A stretch of 64,000 nt of DNA from Albula goreensis (taxonomy: Eukaryota > Chordata > Actinopteri > Albuliformes > Albulidae): assembly GCA_022829145.1 (NCBI GenBank), contig CM040755.1:8379063-8443062 (forward strand), written 5' to 3'. Under the pieces are notes generated by a model, which saw nothing but the letters and a program-made list of their open reading frames with translations, had not been told where the DNA came from and did no database searches. The position numbers and the translations under genes were made by a program. Positions 1-12,599 of this stretch are shown one piece after another; the first letter of the stretch is position 1, and each line of letters starts with the position of its first letter.

Positions 1-1136
1 CCCAACAGTACAAAATGGAGGGCAGCTATAATCTCTCCTCTGCTGTTTCTCATAGCTTCAACATGGTTCACTAAGTTGACTGCGTATGACTGCATGTTTT
101 TGTGTATGCTAATACATTCAAAACCAAATTCTAGCTCACTGTGATTATAAATGGGAAGAGGGAAGGTGGATCTGGGATTTTGCAACGTAGATATCTCCTC
201 CTGTTTGTGCACTTGACTCCTCCTTGTTCAGCTGGTTTAGCGTGCGAGGGTCTGAATGTACATTCATTAATCTCAGAAGACCTTCCATCTGCAGGCCATT
301 TCATGTCACCTCATTTGAAAGCATGTACTCGGTGCCCTAAAGTGATACAGATTAAATTTCTGTTTAATGGGGCTATGAGCTATTGAGAACCTTTGCACTG
401 ACATTCCAGACGCTGCTTTGGTTATAATTTTCGAAACACGATAAGTATACTAGGAAGTCTCTCGTCTCCACTCCACCCAGTCACAAACGGTATTATACAA
501 CGTATGTGACCTCAGCTCTCCAGTAAGATGTGTGAGACATCATTTCATGAAGATGTTATATGGGTGAACACTCAGGGCTGGATGGGATTGATGCATTATG
601 GGAAACATTGACTGGACTTCATTGAGAAATTGGCTGCTGTCTGCAACCTGTTCTGGACTGAAGTGATGACATTATTCACATGTCTTATGAGTTTTATCCT
701 ATGAAATATCCAGTCCTATAGGATACTCACCTTGCAGGGATGGAGCTGCATTCATGCCTCCCTCTGATCAAGTCAGAAAAGCTTGACCTCTGTAAGGAGA
801 TACATTGCATATAAGCCACACATTGCAAAGTAGCTTATAGAAAAACTCACTTCACTTTAGCTGCTACATCAGCTTATATAATGCACTGTTTTCACATACC
901 TGTTTTATGCGAAATGTTAATGTCAGCGTTTCAGTTTGTGATGTGATGGATGCATTTTAAACATGTATATTTGTCACTGCAGTGTGGCCGGGGTTATATG
1001 TGGGAGTAGTGTGTGTCTGTGGGGAGCTCAATGCCCACATGTGCTGTTTACATGCTTAACTTGTGCTGACTCTTTGAACACGCTCTTGACAAGTGCAGTA
1101 ATTCGATTTGGGGCAAAGCCAGCTCAGCAAAGGGTT

Positions 1137-1640
1137 AAGTCCCTCTTTGTTGCTAAGAAACGCGGTGTGGGGATGCGCGGGGCAGCGGAGGAACAGCTGT
1201 TTCCGGACGACTGGGATTTATCTGCAGCGGCTGGACTGTCGACAAGCGCCGCTGTCGCTGCCACGTTAATAGATGTGACCAAAGGGGCTGGAAATTGCCG
1301 GAAGAATGGGAGTGGACAGCCACCCACCGGACCCGCGCACCGCTGTAGGAGCTGTCTCTCAGTGACTCGGACGTTCATTTCCTGCTCAGTGGCCATAAGG
1401 AGCAGGGCTTTTGATGTTGAACCAAGGGGTCTTCTGTGGAAAAAAAAAAAAAAAAAAAACGCACAGCGGTAATGAAAAACACGGGAAAGTAATGGGGAGG
1501 GGGGGCGTAAACGGAATTTAGACCAAGCTGTTAGACAGGACCGGCTGCTTTGATATGCCCCCGTTGGGCCCGTCGACAGGGAGAGCTCGCTTGGAGTTGG
1601 CACAGGTACTCCTTCATACGCCCGGGCGTCCTGCTGTGAG
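1137..1640 (+). promoter_or_regulatory. CpG-rich patch, possible intronic promoter or enhancer
   Basis: I count roughly 36 CpG dinucleotides in about 500 bases, against very few in the flanking intron. An ATG at 1555 opens a short frame (MPPLGPSTGRARLELAQ) that reaches a possible donor CAG|GTACTC at 1606. That donor is phase 0, whereas the exon at 8034 needs phase 1, so direct splicing would not keep the nav2 frame. The patch may be a non-coding first exon, a regulatory island, or neither. Confidence 0.3.
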
Positions 1641-2412
1641 TTCAGTTACCCCGTGTGTTTGTGAGCGTGTGCAAACGTGCTCAGTAAGGCTCGATGGCTT
1701 TACGGCTGTGAGCAGCTTGAGTGTGAGAATGCAGAGAATGCAATGGGATGGAATCCCGAAGGCTCCTCATTAACCGGCGTGAGTGAAAGTTTTTGTGCCT
1801 GAGAGTAACGACTGACGACCCCCTTGGCCTGCCCCTCTTCGCTAATTAGTTTTATTTTTGCCACTTTTCTCAATCAACTTAAACTCACCGCATGTTTGCT
1901 GAACTCCTTAAGTCCTGCAGTTAAGGACAGGGTTAAATTCTGTGAACAGAGCTACATTGTCTCAGGGCTTGTTTGTCTGCCTTTGGAATAATCTTTAACA
2001 TCATTCATGGGAAAACTATATTCCCTCTCTGAATCTTGGGACCAGTCTGTCTTAAGTCTACAAGACAGACTTTCCTTTAAGTGAAAAGGCTTTTATTTAA
2101 AAGGAAAAATTTTACCTCTGGTACCCCCATATTATTTTTTTATTCTGAAAATGTTACTCGTAATTAAACAAATTATCCCGATTTCTGTTGCAGTGCTTGT
2201 TATTTTTAGTAATAGTAATTGGCACACAGCTTGCAGCACACTCATAATCAGTAAACCGTGTAGTTTTTTGGGTGGCGGTCTGCAGTTTGTGTTTTTGAAA
2301 TGTTTTTCCTCCCTCTGAGTTTGACAGGCAGAGCCAAGTGGGCCTTAAGCTTCAGAATGTGATGTTCTGATATTATATTTATGCTGCCAGATATGATTTT
2401 AGCATGGCAGTT

Positions 2413-2629
2413 GGTGCTGAACTCGGTACAGTAACATTGCGTTTATACCATTCGACACTAGGGCATTGTGACAGCTGGTGCTGAACTGTGGACAGTAATG
2501 TTTTAAAAGTGAGTGCTGACCTGGATTACAGTAATGTTGCATTTATACAACCAGGCACAGGGTCAGTGTGACAGTCAATGCTGAACAGGGTACAGTTTTG
2601 TTCATACATTTGGACACTGCCCTGGTTAA
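2413..2629 (+). repeat. Degenerate minisatellite, about 64-bp unit, four copies
   Basis: The phrase GTGCTGAAC followed by GTACAGTAA recurs, with units starting at about 2413, 2477, 2512 and 2577. Copies 1, 3 and 4 also share a run like TTGCGTTTATAC and a following GACACT or GGCACA stretch, then GTGTGACAG. Copy 2 is internally shortened to about 35 bp. Copies differ at many positions, so the array is old. Confidence 0.7.
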
Positions 2630-5600
2630 ACAGAGAGTGCAACGCAGTACCGCAGTCACCTTTCCCCCATCTTCGAGGTGGAGGAAAGGAGAAAGAGGAG
2701 ACAGGTGTGTCATCCTCGCTTTGTTGAGAAACCGGAAACCTAAGTCCGTGCTCGCACAATGTATCAGCCGCTTTCCTGTTGTCCAGACTGGTTTTCAGCA
2801 CCAGTAGAGAATTAAGTCTTTTCCAGACTGCTGTGCGGGCTGGCTGGAAGAGATTTAGCAATGTAAACCAGCAGAGAATGAATGTCTCTGCTCAGTGGCT
2901 CTAGTTATGGTATGCAGTGTGACCAGGCTCTCATTGTGCATTGATTAGGCTTTAATTAGTGTACTTTTGGTATGTAGAGAGGGAGATTGCTGGGGGGATG
3001 TGTGAGAGAGAGAGAGAAAGAGAGCGAGGGAGAAAGAAAGAGGGAGGGAGGGTGAGCGGGGTTAGCACAGATCACTCTGCCGAGGCGAGTCGGGTTGACT
3101 GAGAGCTGCCCCAGCTCCCCTGAGCTTGTCACTCAAGTGTCTTCCATCAGCTTGTCACTCCAGCCTTGCGACAGCAGCCAAGCCCCCTTCCTCCTGGCGT
3201 GAGCCAGTCTGTGATGTCATCGATCGGAAAGAGTTTGGCCGGCTCTTCAGCGCCACCCATATCACATCATGGAGGGACATTGATTTTTCGCGGCTGTCAA
3301 ATTCTGCCCCTCTGAAAGTGAGAGGAGCAAAAGACTTCAGCAGGCTGCAGACAGGGGAAACAGAGCAGAGAAGGGGAGAGAGGAGGGATTTTTATCAGTC
3401 ATCTAAACAGGTGGGAGGGCTCCAGGCAGACCAGCTCATCTCTGCCTGCTTCTTCCTCTCTTTTCAAACTCCTGGATGTTCACAGTGAGTCTACTTTCCG
3501 AATTCTTGCAACCCTTAAGCTTGTTTGCTGAGATCTCTGCATGCAAGGTTGGTAAGTCCTCACGCCAGTTGGCTCTGAATACTTCATCTCCTGGAAATAG
3601 TGGTTATTTGCTACTTTCTCTTCAATCTGGTCATTATGAATGAAGAGTGTCAACTTGTCAAGATGCTGATGCTGTGTAAAAGAATGTATGAGAAGAGCAG
3701 AGTTTTTAATGGTTTCACCTCTGTTATTTCTGTTCATGTCTCATTAGATGGCAGCATGTGCAATAGCATTAGCATAGCTCCAAATGTGTAAGAATCATGT
3801 GATCACCGTTCTACAACAGAAAACCTTTCTCTTGCCATTCCTTCAGTGTGCAGTCCTTTCTACTGCAAAACAGCAGCAGCTGTCATTTTTTTCTGAATGG
3901 CTTTGCGCGCATAGTTTATAATGTGTTTGTGTGTCTCTGCTCAGATCCAAAGCTTGTAGCAATGCCACGATACCTGAGCAGCCCTTAGTTTTTTTTTTTT
4001 TCGTCCATCCTGTTTAACGGGTGCTACTGGTCAAAGCATAGGGAATGTTTGTCCGAGCACTGTGACTGTGTCGTCTGTGTTTGTTTGCAGGACAGCAGAT
4101 TGCGCTTCCCAGCTGCCTGGCACTAGCCATGGAGCATGCACGACAGCGCAGAGCTGGGCACTGTGGTTGTCTTTGCAAAGGCAGACTCATGAATGGATAG
4201 ACAGCTTAGCCATGCTTGTTTTATTTGTGTTTATTCATGTGGAGGGACTTTTTTTAACACGGTTTTAACAGTGACTTGGAACAAGAGCATGCTGTCCAAC
4301 TCGTTTAGGGCTCAATGGCTGAGATGTAGCAACTTTTTTGTGTGCAGTTTTATTGAGACATCATTAGTTGGTTGGGTCTGTATAAACATTTCTTTCTAAA
4401 GGTCCTTCTTTCAGATGTGTTAATGGTGAGATAAAATAGCCTATACACTAAATATACAACATATAGATTTCTTGATGTGACACTAGAGAACATACAGTAT
4501 TTGTGCAGGTGATAAAGAATAAAGAAGTTAAATGGAAAAAAAAAGAACAGTTGTCAGTCAATGTAGTGCTCTCAGTTATCATGTTGTTTTTTAAAGCTCA
4601 GAATATGTCTCTTAAAGCAATAACCCTGGCATTATTCATTATTTTCAGAGGAAAACACTGGGCTTTGATGTGGCTGAGCACAGCAAAGGTTGTGCCTGAT
4701 TGCTTTTGACAAGCATAATCTCCCAGTGCCTGACCTGTGAAATGGGGTCTGGTCCATAGGGCAGCTGCACTGTGACTCCCCCGGATGTCCCGGTCAGTTG
4801 GCCCAGCCGTTGATGGTATCAGGACTTCCCTGAGTGAGTCCCTCGGGTCTGGCCCTGGGTCCCCCCTTCTTCCTCAGGTCCTGCCCCAAGAGAGGCAGAG
4901 AGCAGGCGGGGAGGCCGAGGTTGTGGTTGCCTCTTTAGGGGCAGCTCTGTTGTCATTTGCTTCCCTTCAAATTAAGCCTAATAATGATAATAATTGAGCA
5001 ATTAGAGGGCCAAGCACTACAACATGCTGTTATAAGCAAATGGGTCATGCCAGAACTGCAGGGGTTGTTCATGTGCTCTGTGCCTTTTTTGAAGGGGTGC
5101 GGGGTGGGGTGGCGGGGGAGTCTGTACCTTCCTCTTGGATAATGTTCTTTCCTCCCGTCAACCTCACTGCCCATGAGGTCAGTGAGTTCATAGCCATTAA
5201 ACTATGACGGGCTGAAATTCTGTGCCTTACACACTATTGTTGAAATTCAGCAGCAGGTGCCTTTACGGTCATTTCATCACTGTCGGCATGGTCACCTCAC
5301 TGTAACCTAAAGACCTCTCACGATACTCGCGGGATGCTCCACATTGCAGAGTGCGTCGGACGGAGTTATTGGCGAATGCAATTGTTTTGCATTCTGGGGT
5401 ACTCAAGATGATGGTCCTCAATCGTCACCAACAGGGTAGGAATTTGGCAAAGGCCACACCACTTTGGTCATTAATGCCTCCCAGTGTGGCCCCGATGACC
5501 TAAAAATAATGCGTGCCTCCCAGCCAAAGTGGCCTTCCTGACCTGCCACCCCCCCGACTGCCAGTATGTTCCTTGCTGTCAAAACCAATGATGTTGATCG

Positions 5601-5777
5601 CATGACCAATTGATACCAGAGGACGTAGTTTTTCCTCATGTATGGCTGGATATTTGGCCACTTAGCTAAATCATGATCAAAAATATTGTCAGGTAGGGGG
5701 GAAACCTATATTATAGATCTAGATTACAAATGATTACAAAACAAATTTGAATAAATTGGACCTTTATTTTGACTCAG

Positions 5778-5838
5778 TGACCTTGGCTTGACCTGTGACC
5801 TTTGCACCCTTAAAAAATTTTGGTGACACCAAAGGTCA
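5778..5838 (-). promoter_or_regulatory. Nuclear-receptor element: DR5 plus DR1 AGGTCA half-sites
   Basis: Three exact TGACCT half-sites (AGGTCA on the minus strand) start at 5778, 5789 and 5796. The first pair has a 5-base spacer (TGGCT) and the second a 1-base spacer (G). A fourth AGGTCA lies at 5833-5838 in the opposite orientation. DR5 is the classic RAR/RXR spacing; DR1 is used by RXR, COUP-TF and HNF4. NAV2 is also known as RAINB1, a retinoic-acid-induced gene, so the element is biologically plausible. Function is inferred only. Confidence 0.45.
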
Positions 5839-6587
5839 AATGGCCCTGCCCTTAAAATGACAAAATTTCACTGCAGTGTGTGTCTGAAACGGGGAGCGCC
5901 TTTGTCCTAGTCGTCTGAACACACAACACAATCTGAATCACTTCACCTCAAAGGGAATGGCAGCCGGCCTTTCATCTGTGTGTGTATGCAAAAGGCTATT
6001 AATCATCTGATCCACTCGCTGCAAGTTGGTATGGCAAATTGATCTTAATCGTTTGCTAATTACATTTCTGTTTGATGGGGGAAACGCACAAAATTGGAGG
6101 AAACGAGCAATTTGAGGGTTTTTTTGTAATTAAGGCATGTTAATTATTTAAAGGTGGAGTGAGTGGTTGTGAACACCATATCCTGAATGCTCTGTGAAAG
6201 ACCTGATCTCTGAATAAACACAGCTAGCTATAATCCCTGGTGATATGTGGGAAGTTCACTTTGGAAGATGAGGAGCAAAGCACCAAACCAGTTTGTCGGG
6301 TCGCATATCTGAGCTTACAACTAGCAACTAAGAGGTGGGAAAGGAATGTTATTTGAATACATGTTTTGATAATCCAACAGTGTATTGTTTGGAAAATGGT
6401 AGACTTTGGAGGTTTGACTGTTTGCATTTGCTTAGCGGTTGAGAATGCTTGATAAATGTGGCAGCTGGCATGGATACTTGATTTATAAAGATGCTTACAC
6501 TTTCCTGTGTTTGACACAGTCAGTGGGTTTAAGAATGGATCAAGTCTTCTAGGAAGCACTTTCTTGGCTGTGAATACAGTAGGTTAA

Positions 6588-6688
<101 letters not shown>

Positions 6689-8033
6689 AGAGAGAAGGAG
6701 AGAGATTGAGAGAGCATTGTGCCGGTGTGTGTATACTGCTGTGTTAGTATGGGGCATCCAGGATGGTCTCAAGCACTAATCCAGTGAAGGGAAGGTATCG
6801 CCCCTTAGAGTGGGAGTTTTCCCCAGCTAACATGTAAATTTCTCAGAGTATTGTCATGTCCCAGTAGCAGTAATGCAGCATGTATGCACACGCATCTGGG
6901 CTGGGGGGACATTCACTGCGCTATGGGTCTGGCTCTCCACTGCAGGGTGAGGTCAGCAGCCAGACTGCCGCTTTAACAGGCAAACCTCTGTGATGATTTA
7001 CACCCCGCCTGGCTGCATTTGCAAAATATACACAAACTCTGCCTGGCCGTTTGTTTTTGAATTTTAACCACCTGCTCACTGTTACAGGCAGTTGGCTTTT
7101 TCGAGAGGCAGGGCTTTTTTCAGCTCTTCCCCTTTTTGCATAGAGGTGTGTGGATCAAGTGAGCTATTGCTGCAGTCTCTTAGAAAGGTTTAATATTGTC
7201 GGAGGTTTGTGGCAACATATTAAACAGGTCTGAGGTAGGTCTGATTGAGTAAAACTTCAATGGGGAGAGTGGAACTGGATCTTAGACTGCCTTGAGACTA
7301 ATTTTGAGTCAGCGAGTCCAGTGTTTTCATTTGGTTTTATATGTTATTTATGCTTTGGGATTGAAATAACTTTAAACTTGCTGAGTTTGCACTGGTTTAA
7401 CTGAATATTTAACATCAAGTTTGAAGGCTGCACTTAATATAGTGTGACTAATTCTGCTTTCCTGCTGATTTGTCAACTTCTTTATCACTCGTAAATATCA
7501 TGGCAATCCTTTGTGATTTAATTTTCAGTTGTAAATGATTGCTCTCGGCTTACGTAAATGGGCACACTTCATAGACATACTAGCTAATGCATTGTTTTGC
7601 TTGTCTGTGACTTCGAGTCTGGTGTGTGCAATAGTTCATATGTAAACAGTGTCAGCACTGGCTGTCCGTACATTTTTCAACCTGTTGTCTGTGGCGTTTG
7701 GGGCCCTGGGTAGACAGTCCTTATTCTGGGAAAATTATACCCATCTAAATCATATACATTAATTATTTGCAGAATAAAGAAACTGGCACAGGGTTTTTGT
7801 TTACAGGCAGATCCTGTCTAAATGGAGGGTGTCTTGGAAGTGTCTCATTTCTAACATTTCTGATTAATTTAAGTCACTGACTGGCAAAAGTTGCCACAGT
7901 CCTCTGTGGTTTTTAAAGGTTGAAAATATGGCTGTTGATTTAAAAGATGCCGCTTGAACCTGTGGACTCGCAGCCTTCCAGATTTGTAGTTTGACACCTC
8001 TGGTCTAACGCCTCCATCTGTTTTTCTCCTCAG

Positions 8034-9186
8034 AGCCTCCAGAGGGCGTCATCGCACACCCTCCCGGGATGACCGAACATGCCCCACCTCCAGGGCCCAT
8101 CAGCTCCTCTGACAGCACCTCTGCCTTCAGTGGCACAACCTCCACCTCCTCCTCTTCATCTGCCATCCCCCAGCCTAGCTCCTCCAGCAAGCCCTGGAGG
8201 AGCAAGTCCCTGAACGCCAAGCACAGCGCCACGTCCTCCTCCATGTTCTCTGTGAAGCAGGACTCCCCCAAGCAACAGCAGGTTCAGCAGCAGCAGCAGC
8301 AGCCAACCCCACCGCCCGTCGAGAACCCCCCAAAGGCTGCCCCCATCGCACAGAAGTCCATGCTGGAGAAGCTCAAGCTCTTCAACAGCAAAGGGGGCTC
8401 CAAGTCATCCGGCGGGGGGCCTGCGATGGACGCTGCAGCCGTGCGAGAGAGCACGGTGGAGAAGGCGGAGACTGGCTCGAACACGGACCCCCTTGAGGAG
8501 GCAGAGGGGAACGCCCGGCCGGTCAATGGCTCAGGCGCCGCCCTCACCAGCAGCCCCAAGATTGCTCTGAAGGGCATTGCACAGCGCACCTTCAGCAGGG
8601 CCCTCACCACCAAGAAGAGCTCCCTGAAGGCCCCCGACAAGGACAAGGACAAGGGCAAGGAGAAGGAGAAGAGCAAGGAGAGCTCCAAGCGTGTGTCTGT
8701 CACCGAGAAGGGGGCGGAACTGAGGGAGGAGCCAAAGCAGGAGGCCATCGCTGTTCCGGAGGCAGAGCCGAAAAAGACCTCCAAAATCGCCAGCTTTATT
8801 CCCAAGGGAGGCAAGGTCAGCAGTGCCAAAAAGGAGAGCTCAGCCCCGGTGCTAAGCGGCATACCAAAGCCAGGAGCCAAGGCCTCTGGGGTGGCAAAGG
8901 GCTCAACAGCACCCTCCTCTGGTAAGGATGGGGAAAGGCCACGGAGCATGAGACTGGGAGGTGGGCTCTCTCTGTATAAGGGCCAACTGGACAGCAGAAA
9001 CTCCAGCTCTTCCTCTAGCCTGGCCTCCTCTGAGGGCAAGGCCCAGCAGACCAACAGCGCCGCCCTCACGGCCGGCTCTGGTACAACACAGTCAACAGCC
9101 AGCAACACTGTCAGCGTTCAGCTACCTCATCCCCAGCAGCAATACAACCACCCCAATACCGCCACTGTCGCTCCCTTCATGTACAG
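8034..9186 (+). CDS. nav2: nav2 large Ser/Pro/Lys-rich exon with SxIP motifs
   Basis: This 1,153-nt exon is open throughout. It starts with two bases of a split codon, then PPEGVIAHPPGMTEHAPPP, and ends ATVAPFMY plus AG at donor AG|GTAAGA. It contains the NAV2 blocks SAIPQP, KPWRSKSLNAKHSAT, KSMLEKLKLFNSKGGSK, SPKIALKGIAQRTFSRAL, KKTSKIASFIPKGGK, LSGIPKPG, LASSEGK and QYNHPNTATVAPF. A short poly-Gln run (from about 8280) and a Lys/Asp/Glu-rich run (about 8634-8690) are present. SFIP and SGIP, flanked by Lys and Pro, match the SxIP pattern by which plus-end tracking proteins bind EB proteins, fitting the known microtubule-tip location of Navs. The long minus-strand frame across this exon is a shadow. 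Confidence 0.96.
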
Positions 9187-10716
9187 GTAAGAGGCTCTGC
9201 TGAAGGTTGATACTGTTTCACCATATCAGCCGTTACAAGATGTCATTGTATATTTTTTTGTGTGTTTGTTTAGGTTTTTGTGGCAGTGCTGTATTTCTTA
9301 AGATTATTTGCTAAAAGCATTTTAACTTCGTATTGATAACAACACTTAGGTAACCCACTAAAAGATACAATCTTCATTTAAAGGGGTTCTTGTGTAAAAA
9401 GCAAACATAAGATCATATTTTCACATTTTAGACTCTGTTATTACACATTTGGTGTAGGTTTGGTTTATAGGTTCACAGACAGGTTTTTCCTGTCAGTAAT
9501 GTCATTTTGTACATAAATCCTTGGTGTGTACAACAAAAATCAGACACCCTGAAGGGTTGGAAATAATTTGTATTTCAACAAGATTTAAGGGCCATCTACT
9601 ATTATTTTTTTTTCTACCTAGAGGGATGAATAAGAGTTTACATGGCTCTGATGTTCCCAAGCCATGATAATTTATGTGTACATAAAATGGAGAACACTTC
9701 CTTAAGTTTTTGATTCTGAAGCAGTATCATTTAAACTCTCCGGGTTTAAATAAGTTACATCCCTCAATTGTTTTTTTTTTTTTTGCCCAGAAAATAAAAC
9801 TTCATGATATTATGTGAAGAGAGAGTCTTGATAAATTTTCTGATAGAAATCCTATAGTGCCCTTTGCGCTAGTTATTGTTTTAATGTAACCCCCTAAGGT
9901 GCGAGTTTGTTTCCCGGCTGATGATGGGGTTTGAAACCGGTCGTTAGAATGTCAGATTCCTCCATCCGTTTCCCCGGATCTCTGCATGCCTGCGGGCTTG
10001 GGCCCCTTCCCCTCCAGTGATATCATGCTACTGTTTCCATTAACCTGTCAAACGCTGTTAACGGCAGTCCTTCACAAGACCCGCTGGGCCTGAACCCTGG
10101 CCGGTGACAGACTGCCCTGAGCACAGCCTATGCTGATCCACAGTTTGATGCACAAATGGCCAGCGGTGTGTTTGGCTTTGCATGCTCATTTTAAGCCACA
10201 AAAACTACAACTGTCACTACTACTGATGCTACATCTAGTACTACCACTACTACTATTACTGCTACTCCTCTTACCCCTACTGCCTCTACTACAACATAAT
10301 CTACTATTGCTATGCTGCTACTACTGCTACCATTATCATTCCTTATTCTACTACTGCCAGTACTTATAATCTAATGTAATGTAATTCAGTGATCATTTAT
10401 AATCCTCTTACAACATGGAAAACCAAGAGGAGGGAAAGGGTTCAGAAACTGCTGATACTAGAGATCGATTTTTAATTGTAATCACGCAAACAGTGAAAAT
10501 TGGTTCTTCTAAGAATTATTTTAAAGATACGTCAGCGTCTGAACCTCAGAGTGGAAGCTGTCCTTGGTTACACTCTGCTGAAGGAGCAGGTAGCGCAGGC
10601 TACATTAGCGCAGTTGAGTGTGTTGCCCAACATGGTGTTGGAGATGAATAATGCAGACCCCGTTTGCGTGGCTGCACCGGCTCTCAGCTCTCCTCACTCC
10701 TGCCTCACGTTTGTAG
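9187..10716 (+). other. nav2: nav2 intron
   Basis: Donor GTAAGA, acceptor TTTGTAG. It contains T-rich sequence and a degenerate trinucleotide tract listed separately. I see no exon. Confidence 0.85.
10200..10375 (+). repeat. Degenerate (CTA)n trinucleotide tract
   Basis: ACTACTACTG, CTACCACTAC, TATTACTGCT and similar words repeat in loose register over about 175 bp. It reads as an old, decayed trinucleotide microsatellite. Confidence 0.75.
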
Positions 10717-10829
10717 GTCACAGACGGACTCTGCCGGGACGGTGACAACCGAGCCCGGAACAGGAGGAGGAAGTGGGGACACCACAGTCTTCAGCAAGCC
10801 CGTCCAGGCCTCCATGGAAGACCTCACAG
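10717..10829 (+). CDS. nav2: nav2 exon (SQTDSAGTV...MEDLTG)
   Basis: A 113-nt exon entering in phase 2 and leaving in phase 1. AG from the previous exon plus G gives Arg, then SQTDSAGTVTTEPGTGGG, with VQASMEDLT near the end. Human NAV2 has SQTDTEGNVTAE and ALEELTG at the same place. The donor is CACAG|GTAGGG. The split Gly codon is completed by the exon at 14336. Confidence 0.93.
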
Positions 10830-11594
10830 GTAGGGCTGCCATTTCAGGTCTGCATTCAGACATTCCTGGATGTAGCAGTTGCTCTATTGTTCATGCTTTT
10901 CCCAGCTGTTATGTCTCTGTATATGTTTGTTAGAGTGATGAAATCAGTGGTCAACAGCCATCTATCAGACTAACTGAAATGTGCCTTCTCTTTAAATATG
11001 AGTCACAGTTTTGAACAAATGCTGCAATTAATTGTCATCACTTTTGTGTTATACTTAGTATTAGTGGTAATCAAACCCATAATGTTGTTAAAAAAAATCC
11101 AATTCCAATTTTTGCGCTGCAGATTGGAAAGACAAAAGGCAAAGCCACATAGAGATAAAACCTATGAAATGCTACATGTTTATGCATAATGCAGAATTTA
11201 GATAATTAAATAATGCACATTTGATCAATTTTTCAATTTCATATCAAACGAGGAGGTATTCCCATTTTGAATGAGAACAGAGTGTTGTATAGTATGGGGA
11301 TAACTGTATGGTGTAGTATATTCACCAGTACATTTTGTGGAATTATTTTAACAATAATTGTTAGCACAACAATGGAGGAGGGGCCATTTGAGACCATTTC
11401 CCTTGTACTGACGTGTGAGGGTAGAGAGGGGGTAAGACTGTGAGAGTGCCGTCCCAGGAGGAGAGCCGTGGTGCTGCATTCAGCAGCTGTGCCACTGCAG
11501 GAGCTGAGAGCTCAGCAGGACAATCACAGCCAGTGGGGGAGGATGGAAGGGACATGGAGCTTCTGTGCTTCATTCTCCCTTTGTCATCTCTTCT

Positions 11595-11640
11595 TGTGTG
11601 TGTGTGTGTGTGTGTATGTATGTGTGTGTGTGTGTGTGTA
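11595..11640 (+). repeat. Interrupted (GT)n microsatellite
   Basis: TG dinucleotides with ATGTATG interruptions. Nearby CA-rich sequence occurs at about 11723-11757. Confidence 0.9.
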
Positions 11641-12599
11641 TGCACGCGTTTGGGGGAGGTGATGACTCGCACTGAAAGTGTGACAGCTCTTGTGATGTCA
11701 TTCCCCCCTGGATTCCTTCACTCACACACAGCCACGCACACACACACACCACACACCATACAGACTGTAGTTGCGTTACAATCACCACTCAGGCGTTACA
11801 ACTTACTGGAAGATAATTAAAGATTCATTAACATCTTGTTCGCTCATGTAAAGCTCAGAGTGGTGGTAATTGGATGGTGGGGGATTTCGCTGATGTTTTA
11901 CTGAAAACTCTTTAAGGCCAGTTGTGATTTTTTTTTTTTTAGCAGTTCTGCAAAAAAACATCTCACAAAGTTCTCTGAGCTTATCTGGGAACATCCTACA
12001 TGGATAATGTGACTCACAGCACAACAAATCACACCCCCTGTTGAAAAAGGAAGGAAAGTGATGTAGTAAAGGATTTCCCACAAGCCTTTTTTCCACTTTA
12101 GGAACCAAATTATGACTACACAGCAAAATGTTCAATGCTGAATCAACTCTCAACAGTACATCTATCCCTCCTGGACTCAAACAAACAAACTGCTGAGCAG
12201 TATAAATGAACTCTTGCAAAGAACTCCCCACCACTCGTTTAATAGTGGGCGCTATGGTGTGGTGTTGGGTGCAGGAGGTGTGAGAGATTTCTGCCTTTGA
12301 CCTTGTGCTGAGCTGGGGCTGCTGCTGCTGTTGCTGCTGGGGTGGGTACTTCGCTCCTCCACCCCGGCCCCAGCCCCAGACCCCGTTCCCAGCTCCCACA
12401 GCAAAGGCATCCTGTAGGAAGAAAGGCCCAGGGCCTGGTGTGAATGGAAGCAGAGGGGGTAATCTGCATGTTAAAGGCCGCTGATGTCATGGAGTTGCCA
12501 AGGCTCCTCACACAAGCTGGGCCGCGTATGTGTGTGTGTGTGTGTGCCTGTGTGTGTGTGTGTGTCGGACGGGCCCTTTCTCCTGTCTGTCAGTGGCTG

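Noticed and set aside
963-1472. 169-codon + strand frame ending in poly-Lys
   Set aside because: No family resemblance. The Lys run is a genomic A tract and no splice support was seen.
3126-3488. 120-codon + strand frame
   Set aside because: Starts at TTG, not ATG; not recognisable; no matching-phase donor. Treated as intron.
4081-4270. Acceptor-like TTTGTTTGCAG followed by open sequence
   Set aside because: The downstream peptide does not resemble any Nav segment and no donor in a usable phase follows.
8284-9108. Long minus-strand open frame (274 codons)
   Set aside because: Exact antisense of the large nav2 exon; Ser/Leu-rich shadow caused by its GC-rich codon use.
11803-12399. 198-codon minus-strand frame with Gln run
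   Set aside because: The Gln run comes from a CTG-type microsatellite on the + strand; nothing else is gene-like.
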